NCBI RefSeq assembly: GCF_002209565.1
Contig: NZ_NJIH01000004.1
Coordinates: 493,015-557,014 of the forward strand
Length of the DNA stretch: 64,000 nt
From: Candidimonas nitroreducens
GTDB taxonomy: Bacteria > Pseudomonadota > Gammaproteobacteria > Burkholderiales > Burkholderiaceae_B
Direction: 5' to 3'
Part shown: piece by piece, positions 1-9,227 of the stretch
Position numbering within the stretch: the stretch's first letter is position 1
Layout: every line of letters starts with the position of its first letter
Position numbers and translations under genes: made by a program
Notes under the pieces: generated by a model
The model's input: the letters and a program-made list of their open reading frames with translations, nothing else
Told to the model about the DNA's origin: nothing
The model's database searches: none

Positions 1-59
1 ATAGAGGTGGGTGAAGTGATTACCGTATTACCGCATTGTAATTCACTGTAATTAATTAT

Positions 60-88
60 TTCGCATTTAAGCGGCTGAATAATATAAT
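60..88 (+). promoter_or_regulatory. Sigma70-type promoter upstream of the anti-sigma factor gene
   Basis: A perfect -10 hexamer TATAAT lies at 83-88. Seventeen bases upstream, at 60-65, is TTCGCA, which matches the -35 consensus at four of six positions. The stretch is AT-rich in a GC-rich surrounding. It would start transcription near 95, just ahead of the first gene. Bases 1-59 hold short direct repeats (two copies each of TACCG and TGTAATT) that could be an operator or the end of an upstream intergenic region. Confidence 0.55.
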
Positions 89-220
89 ACGCGACAAACC
101 TGCCGTCGGCACAGCTTGCCTTGCGACACGATCGGTGCGCCGGGCCGGCCTGCATCGGCAGCCGCACAACCCGCCTCCAGAGGCGCGTTTGACTGGGTGG
201 CTTCCCCAGCCCACACACTT

Positions 221-667
221 ATGCAGACACTCGCCTCTCTGACGCTGACTCCCGGGCCCGACGCCGTGACCCAGGCGCTGGGCTGGCTCGAGACGGTGGG
301 TGAACAGGCCCGGTGGCCCACGCGCACGACCTTCAAGCTCAGCCTCTGCCTGGACGAGGCGCTAAGCAATATCGTCATGTACGGCTTCAAGCATGCGGCG
401 GGCGATAGCGGCACCGGCGTCATCAGGCTCGCCGTGCACCAAGACGCGCAGCATGTGCTGCTCGACCTCTACGACAATGGCGTGCCGTACGATCCCACCC
501 AGCAAATGCCGCGTGATCTCGACAGCTCTATCGAAGACGCAGAAATCGGCGGCCATGGCCTGCGCCTGATGCGGCATTATCTGCTCGACATCCAATATCA
601 GCATACCGGCGCAGAAAACCATCTGCGCATGACCGCCGCATCCGAAACCGAAGCGGGCCGCGCATGA
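221..667 (+). CDS. RsbW/SpoIIAB-type anti-sigma factor, serine-protein kinase (HATPase_c_2)
   Basis: This is a small GHKL ATPase of the RsbW/SpoIIAB family, which binds a sigma factor or target regulator and phosphorylates a STAS antagonist in partner-switching signalling. The N-box reads DEALSNIVMYGF, the G1 region DNGVPYDP, and the G2 glycine loop GGHGLRLMR. From the ATG at 221 it has 148 aa, which fits the family. A TTG at 116 would add 35 low-complexity residues; neither start has a clear Shine-Dalgarno, so the start is uncertain. The stop overlaps the alr start by 4 nt (ATGA), implying translational coupling. No STAS gene is visible in the window; one could lie before base 1. The PP2C phosphatase at 4435 is the likely opposing enzyme. 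Confidence 0.85.
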   Translation: MQTLASLTLTPGPDAVTQALGWLETVGEQARWPTRTTFKLSLCLDEALSNIVMYGFKHAAGDSGTGVIRLAVHQDAQHVLLDLYDNGVPYDPTQQMPRDLDSSIEDAEIGGHGLRLMRHYLLDIQYQHTGAENHLRMTAASETEAGRA

Positions 668-1857
668 AAACCCTGCAGCCTGCCGCTCCGCAGCCGCAGG
701 TTCGCAGCCAAGCGGCGCAGCACGGCTGCGTGGCCATTATCAGCCGCCAGGCCATCGCCCACAATGTAGATACAATTCGCCATCGACTCGACCAGGATGG
801 CCAGCGCGACGGCCCGCGCCTGTGGGCCGTGGTCAAGGCCGACGCCTATGGCCACACGCTGGCTCACGTGCTGGGCGGACTGGGTAAGGCCGACGGGCTG
901 GCGGTGCTCGAACTCGAAGAAGCCCATCTGTGCCGCGCCATGGGCTGGCGCAAGCCCATCCTGATCATGCACGCGCGCTACACCGCGGCAGATCTAAGCG
1001 ATCCGGGCCTTGCGCCGCTGCACGTCGTCGTCGACAACGACGAACAGCTGCGCCACCTGGAAGCGCTGGCACAGCGCCCCGGGCCGCATGCCTGGCTGCG
1101 CTACCGGGGCAGCCTGAATCATTCGGGCTTTGCCGCCGCGGCCTACCGCCGCGCCTACGACAGGCTGCACAAGCTGCTGCAGGCGGGCCGACTGTCCGGC
1201 CTCGGGCTGCTGCAGCACTATGCGCGCGCCGAAGAAGCCGAACACCTGCGCGAGGAACGCCGAGACTTCGAAGCCGTCTTCGCCGGCCTGCCCGGCCCGC
1301 GCTGCACCGAGAATTCGGCGGCTCTGCTGTCCGACCCGGGCTACGCCGGCAGCGGCGACTGGGTGCGCAGCGGCATAGCCCTTTACGGCATCAGCCCGCT
1401 GGCCGGCGTCGACGGCCGCGGCCTGGGCCTGCTGCCGGCCATGACGCTCAGCGCGCCCATCCATGATGTACAACTGCTTGCCGCCGGCGACCCGCTGGGC
1501 TATGGCGCCACTTTCCGGGCCGCGCACCAGCTGCGCGTGGGGCTGGTGCATTGCGGCTACGCCGACGGCTACCCGCGCAACCTGGTAGCGGCAGGCACGG
1601 TGCTGGTGCAGGGGCGCCCGTGCCGCATCATCGGCCGCATCTCTATGGACTCCATCACCATAGATCTCAGCGGCCACCCGCAGGCCAGCCCGGGCACCCC
1701 GGCCGTGCTGTGGGGGCCTCCAGATCTGTCGGTGGAAGCCGTGGCGCTAAGCGCCGGAACCATACCTGCACAACTGTGCGTGGGGATCACCGGCCGCGTG
1801 CCGCGCCTTGCCGAAGCCGCGGAGGCAAGCGGCGCGGCAGGTTCAGGAAGCCCTTAA
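664..1857 (+). CDS. alr: Alanine racemase
   Basis: PLP-dependent interconversion of L- and D-alanine, supplying D-Ala for peptidoglycan; cytoplasmic. The PLP lysine sits in VVKADAYGH (about residue 57), and the catalytic tyrosine of the C-terminal domain in HCGYADGYPRN (about 299). GRISMDSITIDL is the conserved C-terminal signature. Its 397 aa are slightly longer than typical because of a roughly 20-residue N-terminal extension. It is coupled to the anti-sigma factor by an ATGA overlap. Its last 15 nt overlap the 3' end of the convergent MFS gene. Being inside a signalling operon is unusual for alr, and it may be a second, conditionally expressed copy. Confidence 0.93.
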   Translation: MKTLQPAAPQPQVRSQAAQHGCVAIISRQAIAHNVDTIRHRLDQDGQRDGPRLWAVVKADAYGHTLAHVLGGLGKADGLAVLELEEAHLCRAMGWRKPILIMHARYTAADLSDPGLAPLHVVVDNDEQLRHLEALAQRPGPHAWLRYRGSLNHSGFAAAAYRRAYDRLHKLLQAGRLSGLGLLQHYARAEEAEHLREERRDFEAVFAGLPGPRCTENSAALLSDPGYAGSGDWVRSGIALYGISPLAGVDGRGLGLLPAMTLSAPIHDVQLLAAGDPLGYGATFRAAHQLRVGLVHCGYADGYPRNLVAAGTVLVQGRPCRIIGRISMDSITIDLSGHPQASPGTPAVLWGPPDLSVEAVALSAGTIPAQLCVGITGRVPRLAEAAEASGAAGSGSP

Positions 1858-4302
1858 GGCCGGGGCGCTGCTAAGCGGTGCAAGCACCAGGAAGGCCAGC
1901 GTGGCCACCAGGTACAAGACGCCCGTAAGCGCCAGGCCGCCCGAGATCCCCACCGAGGCGAACAGCGCCCCCACCGCCAAGGGCCCCAGCATCTGCCCGA
2001 ACTTGTCGGCCGCGCGCATCACGCTGGTGGCGCCGCCCGCCCCGTAGCGCTGCACATGATCCAGCGACAGCATGTAGGCCGTCTGGGCGCCTCCGGCCAG
2101 GCAACTGGCCAGGGCCAGCAGCACCACCGCCAGCCCCGCGGCGACCACGCCGCTGGCGAAATACAGGCTCAGCAGGCCGACGCTGCCGATCACCCCGCCG
2201 GCGGCGATCCAGTATTTTTTATAGGCGCTGCGGTCGGCCAGCCTGCCCATGTACGGCCCGACGTAGATCACGCAGAAGCCATACAGCATCAGGATGCGGC
2301 CGACGGTTGCCGCGCTGGCGTGATATTCCTCCATGTACAAGGGCAGCGCATAAGTGAGCAGCCCAACCTGGGCTATGGAGAACGGCACCACGCAACCCAG
2401 CAGCAGCATGCCGAAATCGCGTGTCGCAAGCAGCTCGCGCAGCGCCTTCCAGGAACGTATCACCGGCCCGGCGATCACCTGCGTGGCCTTTTGCGTTCCC
2501 GCCACATGGCGATACGGCCACATCAATGTGAAGACACCCAGCGTCGGCAGCGCCAGCAGCACGGCCCCGGCGACGAATACCGCCACCGGCCCGAGCTGCT
2601 GCATCAGCATGGCGCCCACCGCGGCACCCGAAAGATGGCCGGCGAACAGCCCGGCGACCACCAGCGCCATGTTGCGGCCGCGATAGGCGGCCGGGCTGCG
2701 GATGACGATGAAGCCCTGCAGCCCCATCCAGGTCAGCCCATAGCCCAGCCCCACCAGTCCGCGCGCCACGATGAAAGCGGGCAGCGAACCGGCCAGCGCG
2801 CAGGCCAGGTTGCCGGCCACCGACCCCAGCAGGCCGGCCAGCACCGGGAACTGCCAGCCGCGGCGATCGCTCAGGCGGCCGGCCAGCAGGGCAGTCAACA
2901 GGCCGCAGGCCATTTCCGCGGCGATGGGCAGCGCCATGAGCAGGGCGCCCTGCCCCGGCGCATCGCCCACCAGGCTGCGCGCGTAGATCGGCAGGAAGCT
3001 CAGCGGCAGCGCCATCGCGAACAGGAAGCCGAACATCACCGGGCGCACGATCGCGCCCACATTGGACGGGTCGTCCAGCCCCACCGGCTCGCCTCCCGCA
3101 CTCGGCGCACGCACCGCGAACGCCCGATCCATCAGCAGGTTCAGCAATAGCAGCAGCTCGATGGCCGCCACCAGCGCCACGGCCGCCACGGTGGCGGCAT
3201 CCAGCGCACGGGCGCGTATGCCCGCGGCCAGCAGGCGCGGATCGAGCAGCACTTGCAAGGACGCCAATACCGGGCCTTTTCCTTGCGCCTTGAGCGGGAA
3301 GCTCAGGGTGTCGTGGGGCTCGGCCGGCGCGGCGCCGGCCAGCGGCATGGCGCCGTGCGCATTGGCACGATTCAGCAGACGCCCCTGCGCATCGACCAGG
3401 CGCAGCTCGCCGATGACGGGAAAGGCCGAGGCCAGTCGTGCCATGGGCTGCTCGACGCCGCGCAGGTGGGTGGGCTCGATGCCGTAGCCCAGGACGCGGT
3501 CGAGCGAACCCTGCAGGCCCTGGGCCAGCACCTGGGTGTTGTCGCGCGTGACGCGGATCCAGACATCGCGGAAGGTGTGTATGGTATAGGCCGCATAGAC
3601 CCCCTGGGCCAGCAGCAGCACCAGCAGCGGCACCAGCATGCGGGCCCGGCTCGCCGCCGCGACCTCGTACAGCGGCATCGCATAGCGGAAGGCCAGCCCC
3701 AGGACGATCGCGGCGCACAGCGTGGACAGCCCCAGCACCGTCAGATTGTCGATCATCAGGGTGCTCTGGCGCATTTCCTGCGGGTGCACCTGCAAGACCA
3801 CGGCGCCCTGCAAGCTGCCGTGGTCGCGCAACAGCGGCACGGCCACCCGGATGCCCTGCGCGTCGGCCTGGTGCACGCTGCCCGGGCCCGCCGCGCGGGC
3901 ATGGCCGTGTTCGTCGGTCAGGTTCGAGCGCAAATCGCGCAGCAGCGCCGCCGTCTGCAAGGGGGTGCCCACCGAAGCCAAAGCCTGCCCATCGGCCAGC
4001 ACCACGCTGGCGCCGGAAAGATCGGGAATGCGATGCTGCAGGTCGTCGAGCATGGCCGACAGGCCGAAGAACTGCGCCAGGGGCTTGCCCAGCCGCATGC
4101 CGTTCTGGATCTGGTCGGAAGTCTGGCGCGCCAGCAGCTGCACGCGATCGGCCGTGTTGTCGATGATCTGGCGGTTCAGCGCCGACAGGCTCAATGCCCC
4201 GATCAGTCCCTGGGCCAGCAGCAGCACCAGCATGCAGGCCAACAGTACGTCGCGCAAGGGATGACGGCGGCTCTTCACTTCCGATACAGAACTATTCTTC
4301 AT
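1843..4302 (-). CDS. MFS transporter fused to two extracytoplasmic sensor-like domains
   Basis: The 819-aa protein is about twice the usual MFS length. The N-terminal half has a membrane anchor (about 18-40), a first extracytoplasmic domain (about 45-180, predicted Cache/PAS-like from spacing and context), two membrane segments (about 190-236), a second extracytoplasmic domain (about 240-360) and another membrane segment (about 370-392). The C-terminal half (about 415-810) is a 12-helix major facilitator, with a loop ALLAGRLSDRRGW matching the MFS signature between helices 2 and 3. It diverges from the PP2C phosphatase gene across 132 bp, and its 3' end overlaps alr by 15 nt. It may act as a transporter-sensor for the partner-switching pathway. 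Substrate unknown; the sensor assignment is inference. Confidence 0.8.
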   Translation of the reverse strand: MKNSSVSEVKSRRHPLRDVLLACMLVLLLAQGLIGALSLSALNRQIIDNTADRVQLLARQTSDQIQNGMRLGKPLAQFFGLSAMLDDLQHRIPDLSGASVVLADGQALASVGTPLQTAALLRDLRSNLTDEHGHARAAGPGSVHQADAQGIRVAVPLLRDHGSLQGAVVLQVHPQEMRQSTLMIDNLTVLGLSTLCAAIVLGLAFRYAMPLYEVAAASRARMLVPLLVLLLAQGVYAAYTIHTFRDVWIRVTRDNTQVLAQGLQGSLDRVLGYGIEPTHLRGVEQPMARLASAFPVIGELRLVDAQGRLLNRANAHGAMPLAGAAPAEPHDTLSFPLKAQGKGPVLASLQVLLDPRLLAAGIRARALDAATVAAVALVAAIELLLLLNLLMDRAFAVRAPSAGGEPVGLDDPSNVGAIVRPVMFGFLFAMALPLSFLPIYARSLVGDAPGQGALLMALPIAAEMACGLLTALLAGRLSDRRGWQFPVLAGLLGSVAGNLACALAGSLPAFIVARGLVGLGYGLTWMGLQGFIVIRSPAAYRGRNMALVVAGLFAGHLSGAAVGAMLMQQLGPVAVFVAGAVLLALPTLGVFTLMWPYRHVAGTQKATQVIAGPVIRSWKALRELLATRDFGMLLLGCVVPFSIAQVGLLTYALPLYMEEYHASAATVGRILMLYGFCVIYVGPYMGRLADRSAYKKYWIAAGGVIGSVGLLSLYFASGVVAAGLAVVLLALASCLAGGAQTAYMLSLDHVQRYGAGGATSVMRAADKFGQMLGPLAVGALFASVGISGGLALTGVLYLVATLAFLVLAPLSSAPALRAS

Positions 4303-4434
4303 AGCAGAGCCACGCCGCTATTGCACGCCGGGCCTTCTCCGGTAGACCAATTCATGCAATATTAATTTACAATCCCAGACAAAAGAACACTCCCGATCAT
4401 CGGGCCCGCAATTTTCCGGCCGAGCGTCCCACCA

Positions 4435-6450
4435 ATGCGACTGACTTCGCTGCGCAGCAAAATCTTCCTGCTGGTCGGCCTGACGCTGCTGATCAGTGCG
4501 GTGGCCGTCATGCTCGTCACCGAACACGATGTGCGCAAAACCGTGGTTGCAAGCGAACGGCTGGCAGTCAAGAACGTCCTGAACCTGCTGTTGCGCGACA
4601 GCGACGCCCGCTGGGGCAGCCTGCTCAACGACAAAATCACCACCGTACGGGCCGACCGCAAAGAAATGGTCGAACAGGGCGCCCTGATCCGCTCGGTGCT
4701 CGACATGTACGCCGACCAGGTCGTCCGCAAGGAACTCGGCACCGAGCAGGCGCAGCATCTGGCTATACAATGGATAAACCGACTCTTCAAGGGCCGGGAT
4801 CGCTACAGCTTCGTGTTCAACCACGACCTGACCGTCATCGCCAGCGGCAACCGCAAGCTGCTCGGCGCCAGCCTGGCCGGCATCAAAGACTTCAAGGGCC
4901 ACCCCATGGCGGCGGCGGCCTACCAGGAAGCGCGCACCAGCGGGCAAAGCTTCGCCATCTACCGCTGGCCGCAGTACAGCAACGGCACCGGCGAACTGCG
5001 CTACGCTTATTTCGCCTACTTCCAACCCTGGGACTGGGTCTACGCCATCACCGACAACGCCCGTGGGGTGGTCAAGCAATTCCAGGTGCGGCGCCAGGAC
5101 ATGCAGCGCGCCATAGGCGAAACGCTCGAATCGCTGCGCCTGGCGCAGTCGGGCTTCGCCTTCATCGCCGCCGACGACGGCTCGCTGGTGGTGCCGCTGC
5201 CCAAGCCCCAGACCGGCCTGCTGCAAGAGCGCGACACCCATTCAGACAAGACACTGCACGACCTGCTGCGCGCCATCCCGCCCAATGGCGAGATATCGTC
5301 TTTCCAGTTCGACAGCAGCGGCCAGGAACCCTGGGAAATCACCGCGGCCTATTTCAAGCCGCTCAAGTGGACGATCGTGGCCGCGGTGCCCAGGCGGGAT
5401 CTTACCGCCGCCGCCATCCAGTTGCGCAACCGCCTGGCCTGGGTGTTCCTGATCGTGCTGGTGGCTTCGCTGGCGGTTGCCTGGGCCTTGTCCACCCGCA
5501 TCTCGCGGCCGCTGCGGCAATTGGCCGATTTCGCGCGCAAGCTGCCCGAACAGGATCTGAGCACGGCCGCGCCCATACCCGAACGCATATCCCGGCTGCC
5601 CAAAGACCAGCCCGATGAGGTCGGCCGGCTCGCAGCCACCTTCATTTTCATGGATCAGCAGTTGCGCGAGAAGATCGCCCGGCTGGTGCAGGAAACCTCC
5701 AGCCGCGAACGCTTCGAAAGCGAACTGAACATCGCCCACAGCATCCAGATGGGGCTGCTGCCCGTGCCGCTGCCCAACGAGGTGCTGCGCAAGGTCGATC
5801 TGCATGCCACCATGATTCCCGCCAAGGAAGTCGGCGGCGATCTGTACGACTATTTCGTGCTGCCCGACGGCAGGCTGTGCTTCGCCATCGGCGACGTATC
5901 CGACAAAGGGGTGCCCGCGGCCCTGTTCATGGCGGTCACACGCACCCTGATCCGCGCCTCGGCCGAAGACGAGACCGATCCGGCGCTTATCATGGAGCGC
6001 GTCAACAACCGCTTGTCCGAAAACAACCCCAACCTGATGTTCGTCACACTGCTGCTGGCCGTGCTCGACCTGGACAGCGGCGAGCTGGCATGGTGCAATG
6101 CCGGCCATCTGCCGCCCTGCGTGCTGGACGCCAACGGCTCGCTGCGCATGCTCAAGGGCCGCAGCGGCCCGGCCTGTGGGGTGCAGGAAGACATCCCCTA
6201 CAAGAGCTTTAACGCCACGCTCGAACCCGGGGAAATCTTCGTGGGCTACACCGACGGCGTCACCGAGGCCTTGAATCCGGACAACAAACTGTATGAAGAG
6301 GCGCGCATGGTTCAGCTGCTCACCGACCAGAAGCCGGCCGATGCGCAGGCCGCCACCGCCGCGCTGCTGCACGACATCCGCAACTTCGTCCAAGATGCGG
6401 AGCAATCGGACGACATCACCTTGATTGCCGTCAAGAGGTTCACGTCATGA
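4435..6450 (+). CDS. Membrane sensor PP2C phosphatase (Cache-HAMP-SpoIIE/RsbU type)
   Basis: A 671-aa transmembrane serine phosphatase of the RsbU/SpoIIE kind, expected to dephosphorylate a STAS anti-sigma antagonist. Order: TM helix (about 10-30), periplasmic Cache-like sensor (about 35-330), second TM (about 335-355), HAMP (about 355-410), and PP2C domain (about 440-670). Metal-binding motifs are visible: GGDLYDYF, GDVSDKGVPAALFM, YTDGVTEA and a C-terminal DDITLIAVK. It diverges from the sensor-MFS gene and overlaps the next gene by 4 nt (ATGA). With the RsbW-like kinase at 221 it supplies two of the three classical partner-switching components. The signal is unknown; the coupled binding protein downstream may deliver it. 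Confidence 0.9.
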   Translation: MRLTSLRSKIFLLVGLTLLISAVAVMLVTEHDVRKTVVASERLAVKNVLNLLLRDSDARWGSLLNDKITTVRADRKEMVEQGALIRSVLDMYADQVVRKELGTEQAQHLAIQWINRLFKGRDRYSFVFNHDLTVIASGNRKLLGASLAGIKDFKGHPMAAAAYQEARTSGQSFAIYRWPQYSNGTGELRYAYFAYFQPWDWVYAITDNARGVVKQFQVRRQDMQRAIGETLESLRLAQSGFAFIAADDGSLVVPLPKPQTGLLQERDTHSDKTLHDLLRAIPPNGEISSFQFDSSGQEPWEITAAYFKPLKWTIVAAVPRRDLTAAAIQLRNRLAWVFLIVLVASLAVAWALSTRISRPLRQLADFARKLPEQDLSTAAPIPERISRLPKDQPDEVGRLAATFIFMDQQLREKIARLVQETSSRERFESELNIAHSIQMGLLPVPLPNEVLRKVDLHATMIPAKEVGGDLYDYFVLPDGRLCFAIGDVSDKGVPAALFMAVTRTLIRASAEDETDPALIMERVNNRLSENNPNLMFVTLLLAVLDLDSGELAWCNAGHLPPCVLDANGSLRMLKGRSGPACGVQEDIPYKSFNATLEPGEIFVGYTDGVTEALNPDNKLYEEARMVQLLTDQKPADAQAATAALLHDIRNFVQDAEQSDDITLIAVKRFTS

Positions 6451-7631
6451 TTTCACGCTTTCTGTCCCTGATGCTGCTGGCGGCAAGCCTGTGCGTGTTC
6501 CCCGTGGGCCGCGCGGCCACACCGGCGGCGGCAGCGGCGCCATCCGCCCAAGCCCGGGTATTTCCCACCACCCCCACCCTGCGGCCCGACGGCCAGCGCT
6601 GGCGCATCGGCTATGTGGAAAGCGGCGATTATGGCGATTACCCGCTGACCCTGGGCGAGATCGTCAAGGGCCTGCAGCACCTGGGCTGGCTCAAGCTCAA
6701 GGGCACTATGCCCAAAGAGGCCAGCGGGCACGACCTGTGGCAATGGCTGGCGCAAAACACCGACAGCAAGTATCTGGAATTCGTCGCCGATGCCTGGTGG
6801 CAGCCGGGCAATTTCGACGCCAGCAAGCGCGAGCCCATGCGCGAGGCCATCGCGCAGCGCATCAAAGACCGCCACGACATCAACCTGATCATCGCCATGG
6901 GCACCTGGGCCGGGCAGGACATGCGCAAGCTCGGGCCGCCGGTGCCTACCATCGTGGCCTCCACCAGCGACCCCGTGGCCTCGGGCATTTCCGACAGCGT
7001 CAAGGACAGCGGCCGCGACAATCTGCAGGCGCGCATCGAGCCCGAACGCTATCAGCGCCAGGTCAGGCTGTTCCACGAGATCGTGCCCTTCAAGAAGCTC
7101 GGCATCGTCTATGAAAACAGCGAGGCGGGCCGCACCTACGGCGCGGTGGCCGCCGTCGAGCAGGTCAGCCGCGAACTGGGCTTCACCGTGCAGCCCTGCT
7201 ATGCCCAGTCCAACAGCATCACCACCGAGCAGGCCGTCAGCAACGCCGTGCAGTGCTACAAGAAACTGACCGAAGAGCGCGTGGACGCCGTCTACGTCAC
7301 CACGCATCGCGGCGTCACGGCCGACTCCATCAAGGAAATCGCCAAGATCCTCGAGCAGGCCAAGGTGCCCAGCTTCTCGATGAACGGCTCCAAAGAAGTC
7401 AAAAGCGGCATTTTGCTCAGCCTGGCCCAGGCCGATCTTTCTTACGTGGGCCTGTTCCACGCCGAAAGCATCGCGCGCATCTTCAACGGCGCCAAGCCGC
7501 GCCAGCTCAGCCAGGTGTGGATAGACCCGCCGAAGATCGCGCTGAACCTGGCCACCGCGCGCGCCATAGGCTTCGACCCGCCGGTAGACATTCTGCTGGC
7601 CGCCGACGAGGTCTACGAAACGGCGCCATAG
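6447..7631 (+). CDS. ABC-type periplasmic substrate-binding protein (ABC_sub_bind/TrpX-like)
   Basis: A 394-aa secreted binding protein. The signal peptide has a hydrophobic core at about residues 4-20 and a likely cleavage after GRA (about 23). The mature part reads like the ABC_sub_bind family: IGYVESGDYGDYP opens the first lobe, then LIIAMGTWAGQDM, PTIVASTSDPVASG and KKLGIVYENSEAGRTYG. No permease or ATPase gene follows. The start overlaps the phosphatase stop (ATGA), so it is co-translated with a membrane phosphatase rather than a transporter. It probably presents a ligand to the phosphatase sensor domain (inference). Confidence 0.82.
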   Translation: MISRFLSLMLLAASLCVFPVGRAATPAAAAAPSAQARVFPTTPTLRPDGQRWRIGYVESGDYGDYPLTLGEIVKGLQHLGWLKLKGTMPKEASGHDLWQWLAQNTDSKYLEFVADAWWQPGNFDASKREPMREAIAQRIKDRHDINLIIAMGTWAGQDMRKLGPPVPTIVASTSDPVASGISDSVKDSGRDNLQARIEPERYQRQVRLFHEIVPFKKLGIVYENSEAGRTYGAVAAVEQVSRELGFTVQPCYAQSNSITTEQAVSNAVQCYKKLTEERVDAVYVTTHRGVTADSIKEIAKILEQAKVPSFSMNGSKEVKSGILLSLAQADLSYVGLFHAESIARIFNGAKPRQLSQVWIDPPKIALNLATARAIGFDPPVDILLAADEVYETAP

Positions 7632-7703
7632 CGCCCGGCGGCACTACTGCGCCCGCGGCGCTGCCATGGGACTAGGGCGCGGCGGCACACCCCCGATCAG
7701 GAA

Positions 7704-9227
7704 TCAGGCCGCGTAGGCCGATGGATGCAGCGCGGCATGGCGCGCCAGCACGGCGCGCAGGCGCTGCGCCGCATCGCCGGGCGCGCGGTTCCAAGTGTCC
7801 AGCATCCGATCGGCCGCGCTGCGGCCCGTGTCCAGCACATAGTCGGCATAAGCCAGCCACTGTTTGTCCGCGGCGCCCAGGCCGTCGCGCGCCAGTTCCA
7901 GCACTTCGGCGCACAGCGCCCTGACCCGGGCATCGTCCAGGCCGCTGTGCATGGCGGGCTCGCGCAGGGCCGCCAATGCATCCCAGCCCCAGCGCGCCAC
8001 CAGATCCGTAGCGGCATCGAGCCGGTTCAACAGGCCGCGCTGCAAGGCAATGGGCGCCAGCAGCACGCTGCGCGCCTGCTGCGGCCCCGCGGCACTCATC
8101 AGGCACGCATCGGCAAAGCCCGCACCCGGCGCGCGCGCCTCGATATACATCTGGGCGCCGCAAGCCTCGAACAAGGATTCCAGCCCCCCTTCCCGCTCCC
8201 AGGCCCGCAGAAGCTCGGCAAGATCGGGGGTGCGCTGCAGGCGATAGCGCAGACGCGCATCCAGGAACTGGCCGATCTGCGAATACTCGAAATGCTCGGC
8301 CTGCGGCGCCAGTTGCACGCACTCGCCGGTATCGACGCGCCGTCCCGGCCACTGTTCGGCGCGCAGGAAATCCTGCAGGCAGGGGTCGCCGTCGGGCAGT
8401 ACGGTTGCCACCGCCTTGTAGTCGTAGGACTGCGCCATCGGCAGGCCGCGCGTCACGGTGCCCGGGCCGAACATCCAATGGAAGAAATCGCCCAGGTCGC
8501 GAAACGGACGCCGCGGGCAGGTGCTAAGCATCAGGTCGCCGGGGAAAGTGGCCGGCGCGAATACCCGATGCCACAAGGTCATGCGGTTTTCCTTGAAGCC
8601 GGTGGGACGGCCGCCTTCCAGCGGACTGTTGGCAAACAGCGCGATGCTGGCCGGCGCCAGCGCAATCATGGCATTCAGCGCGCGCACCGCCGACTCGGTC
8701 GGAATCGAGGTGTTGGCGCCGTTCTGCGCCTTGGCATCTATGCCTTCATTATGGTGCCAGCCGCGGTAGCCGCGCAGTTCGGTGTAAATAGGCCGCGGCA
8801 CGCAGACCTGCGCATACCAATCCGCATTACGCGGGCAGTCGGGGTGTTCCGATGCATTCAGCACGCAGGCCTCGTCGGCGCGCAGGGCCTCCAGGCTGTC
8901 GGCCAGTTCCTGGTGCGCGCACGCCGCCAGCGCGGCCAGCCCGTTCTCGTCGGATACCGGAGCCAGCGCGGTTTCCAGCAGATTGAAACCGTTGTCCAAG
9001 CCGCACTCGGCCTGCGCGGTATGCAGCGCCACGCAGCGCTGCTCGAGACAGGCGCGCTCGCAAGCGATGCCGCGCCGCTGCTTGATCGATTCGAGGGCCT
9101 CGAAGTAGCGGCGCACCGGCAGGCTGCGCCCGCTGGACTCGTGCACCACCACCATCTCGATTTCCAGCCCCACGCGGCTGCGATAGGGCTGCAGGCCGCT
9201 CGCGCCCTCTGCTTCAAGAGGCGGCAT
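7704..9227 (-). CDS. GCS2-like carboxylate-amine ligase (glutamate-cysteine ligase family)
   Basis: A 507-aa protein resembling the glutamate-cysteine ligase family 2 fold, which joins an amine to a carboxylate using ATP. Visible signatures are VGLEIEMVVV near the N terminus and NGANTSIPTES in the middle. The ATG at 9227 overlaps the upstream glycosyltransferase gene by 14 nt; an ATG at 9293 would add 22 residues and a deeper overlap. It is the last gene of the leftward run that begins with the biosynthetic thioesterase, so it may be a tailoring enzyme adding an amino acid or amine to the lipopeptide, or a housekeeping ligase that is simply adjacent. Substrates cannot be read from sequence. 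Confidence 0.7.
   Translation of the reverse strand: MPPLEAEGASGLQPYRSRVGLEIEMVVVHESSGRSLPVRRYFEALESIKQRRGIACERACLEQRCVALHTAQAECGLDNGFNLLETALAPVSDENGLAALAACAHQELADSLEALRADEACVLNASEHPDCPRNADWYAQVCVPRPIYTELRGYRGWHHNEGIDAKAQNGANTSIPTESAVRALNAMIALAPASIALFANSPLEGGRPTGFKENRMTLWHRVFAPATFPGDLMLSTCPRRPFRDLGDFFHWMFGPGTVTRGLPMAQSYDYKAVATVLPDGDPCLQDFLRAEQWPGRRVDTGECVQLAPQAEHFEYSQIGQFLDARLRYRLQRTPDLAELLRAWEREGGLESLFEACGAQMYIEARAPGAGFADACLMSAAGPQQARSVLLAPIALQRGLLNRLDAATDLVARWGWDALAALREPAMHSGLDDARVRALCAEVLELARDGLGAADKQWLAYADYVLDTGRSAADRMLDTWNRAPGDAAQRLRAVLARHAALHPSAYAA

Noticed and set aside
116..220. TTG start at 116 for the anti-sigma factor
   Set aside because: It would add 35 low-complexity residues not typical of the family; kept only as an alternative because the promoter at 60-88 would include it in the transcript.
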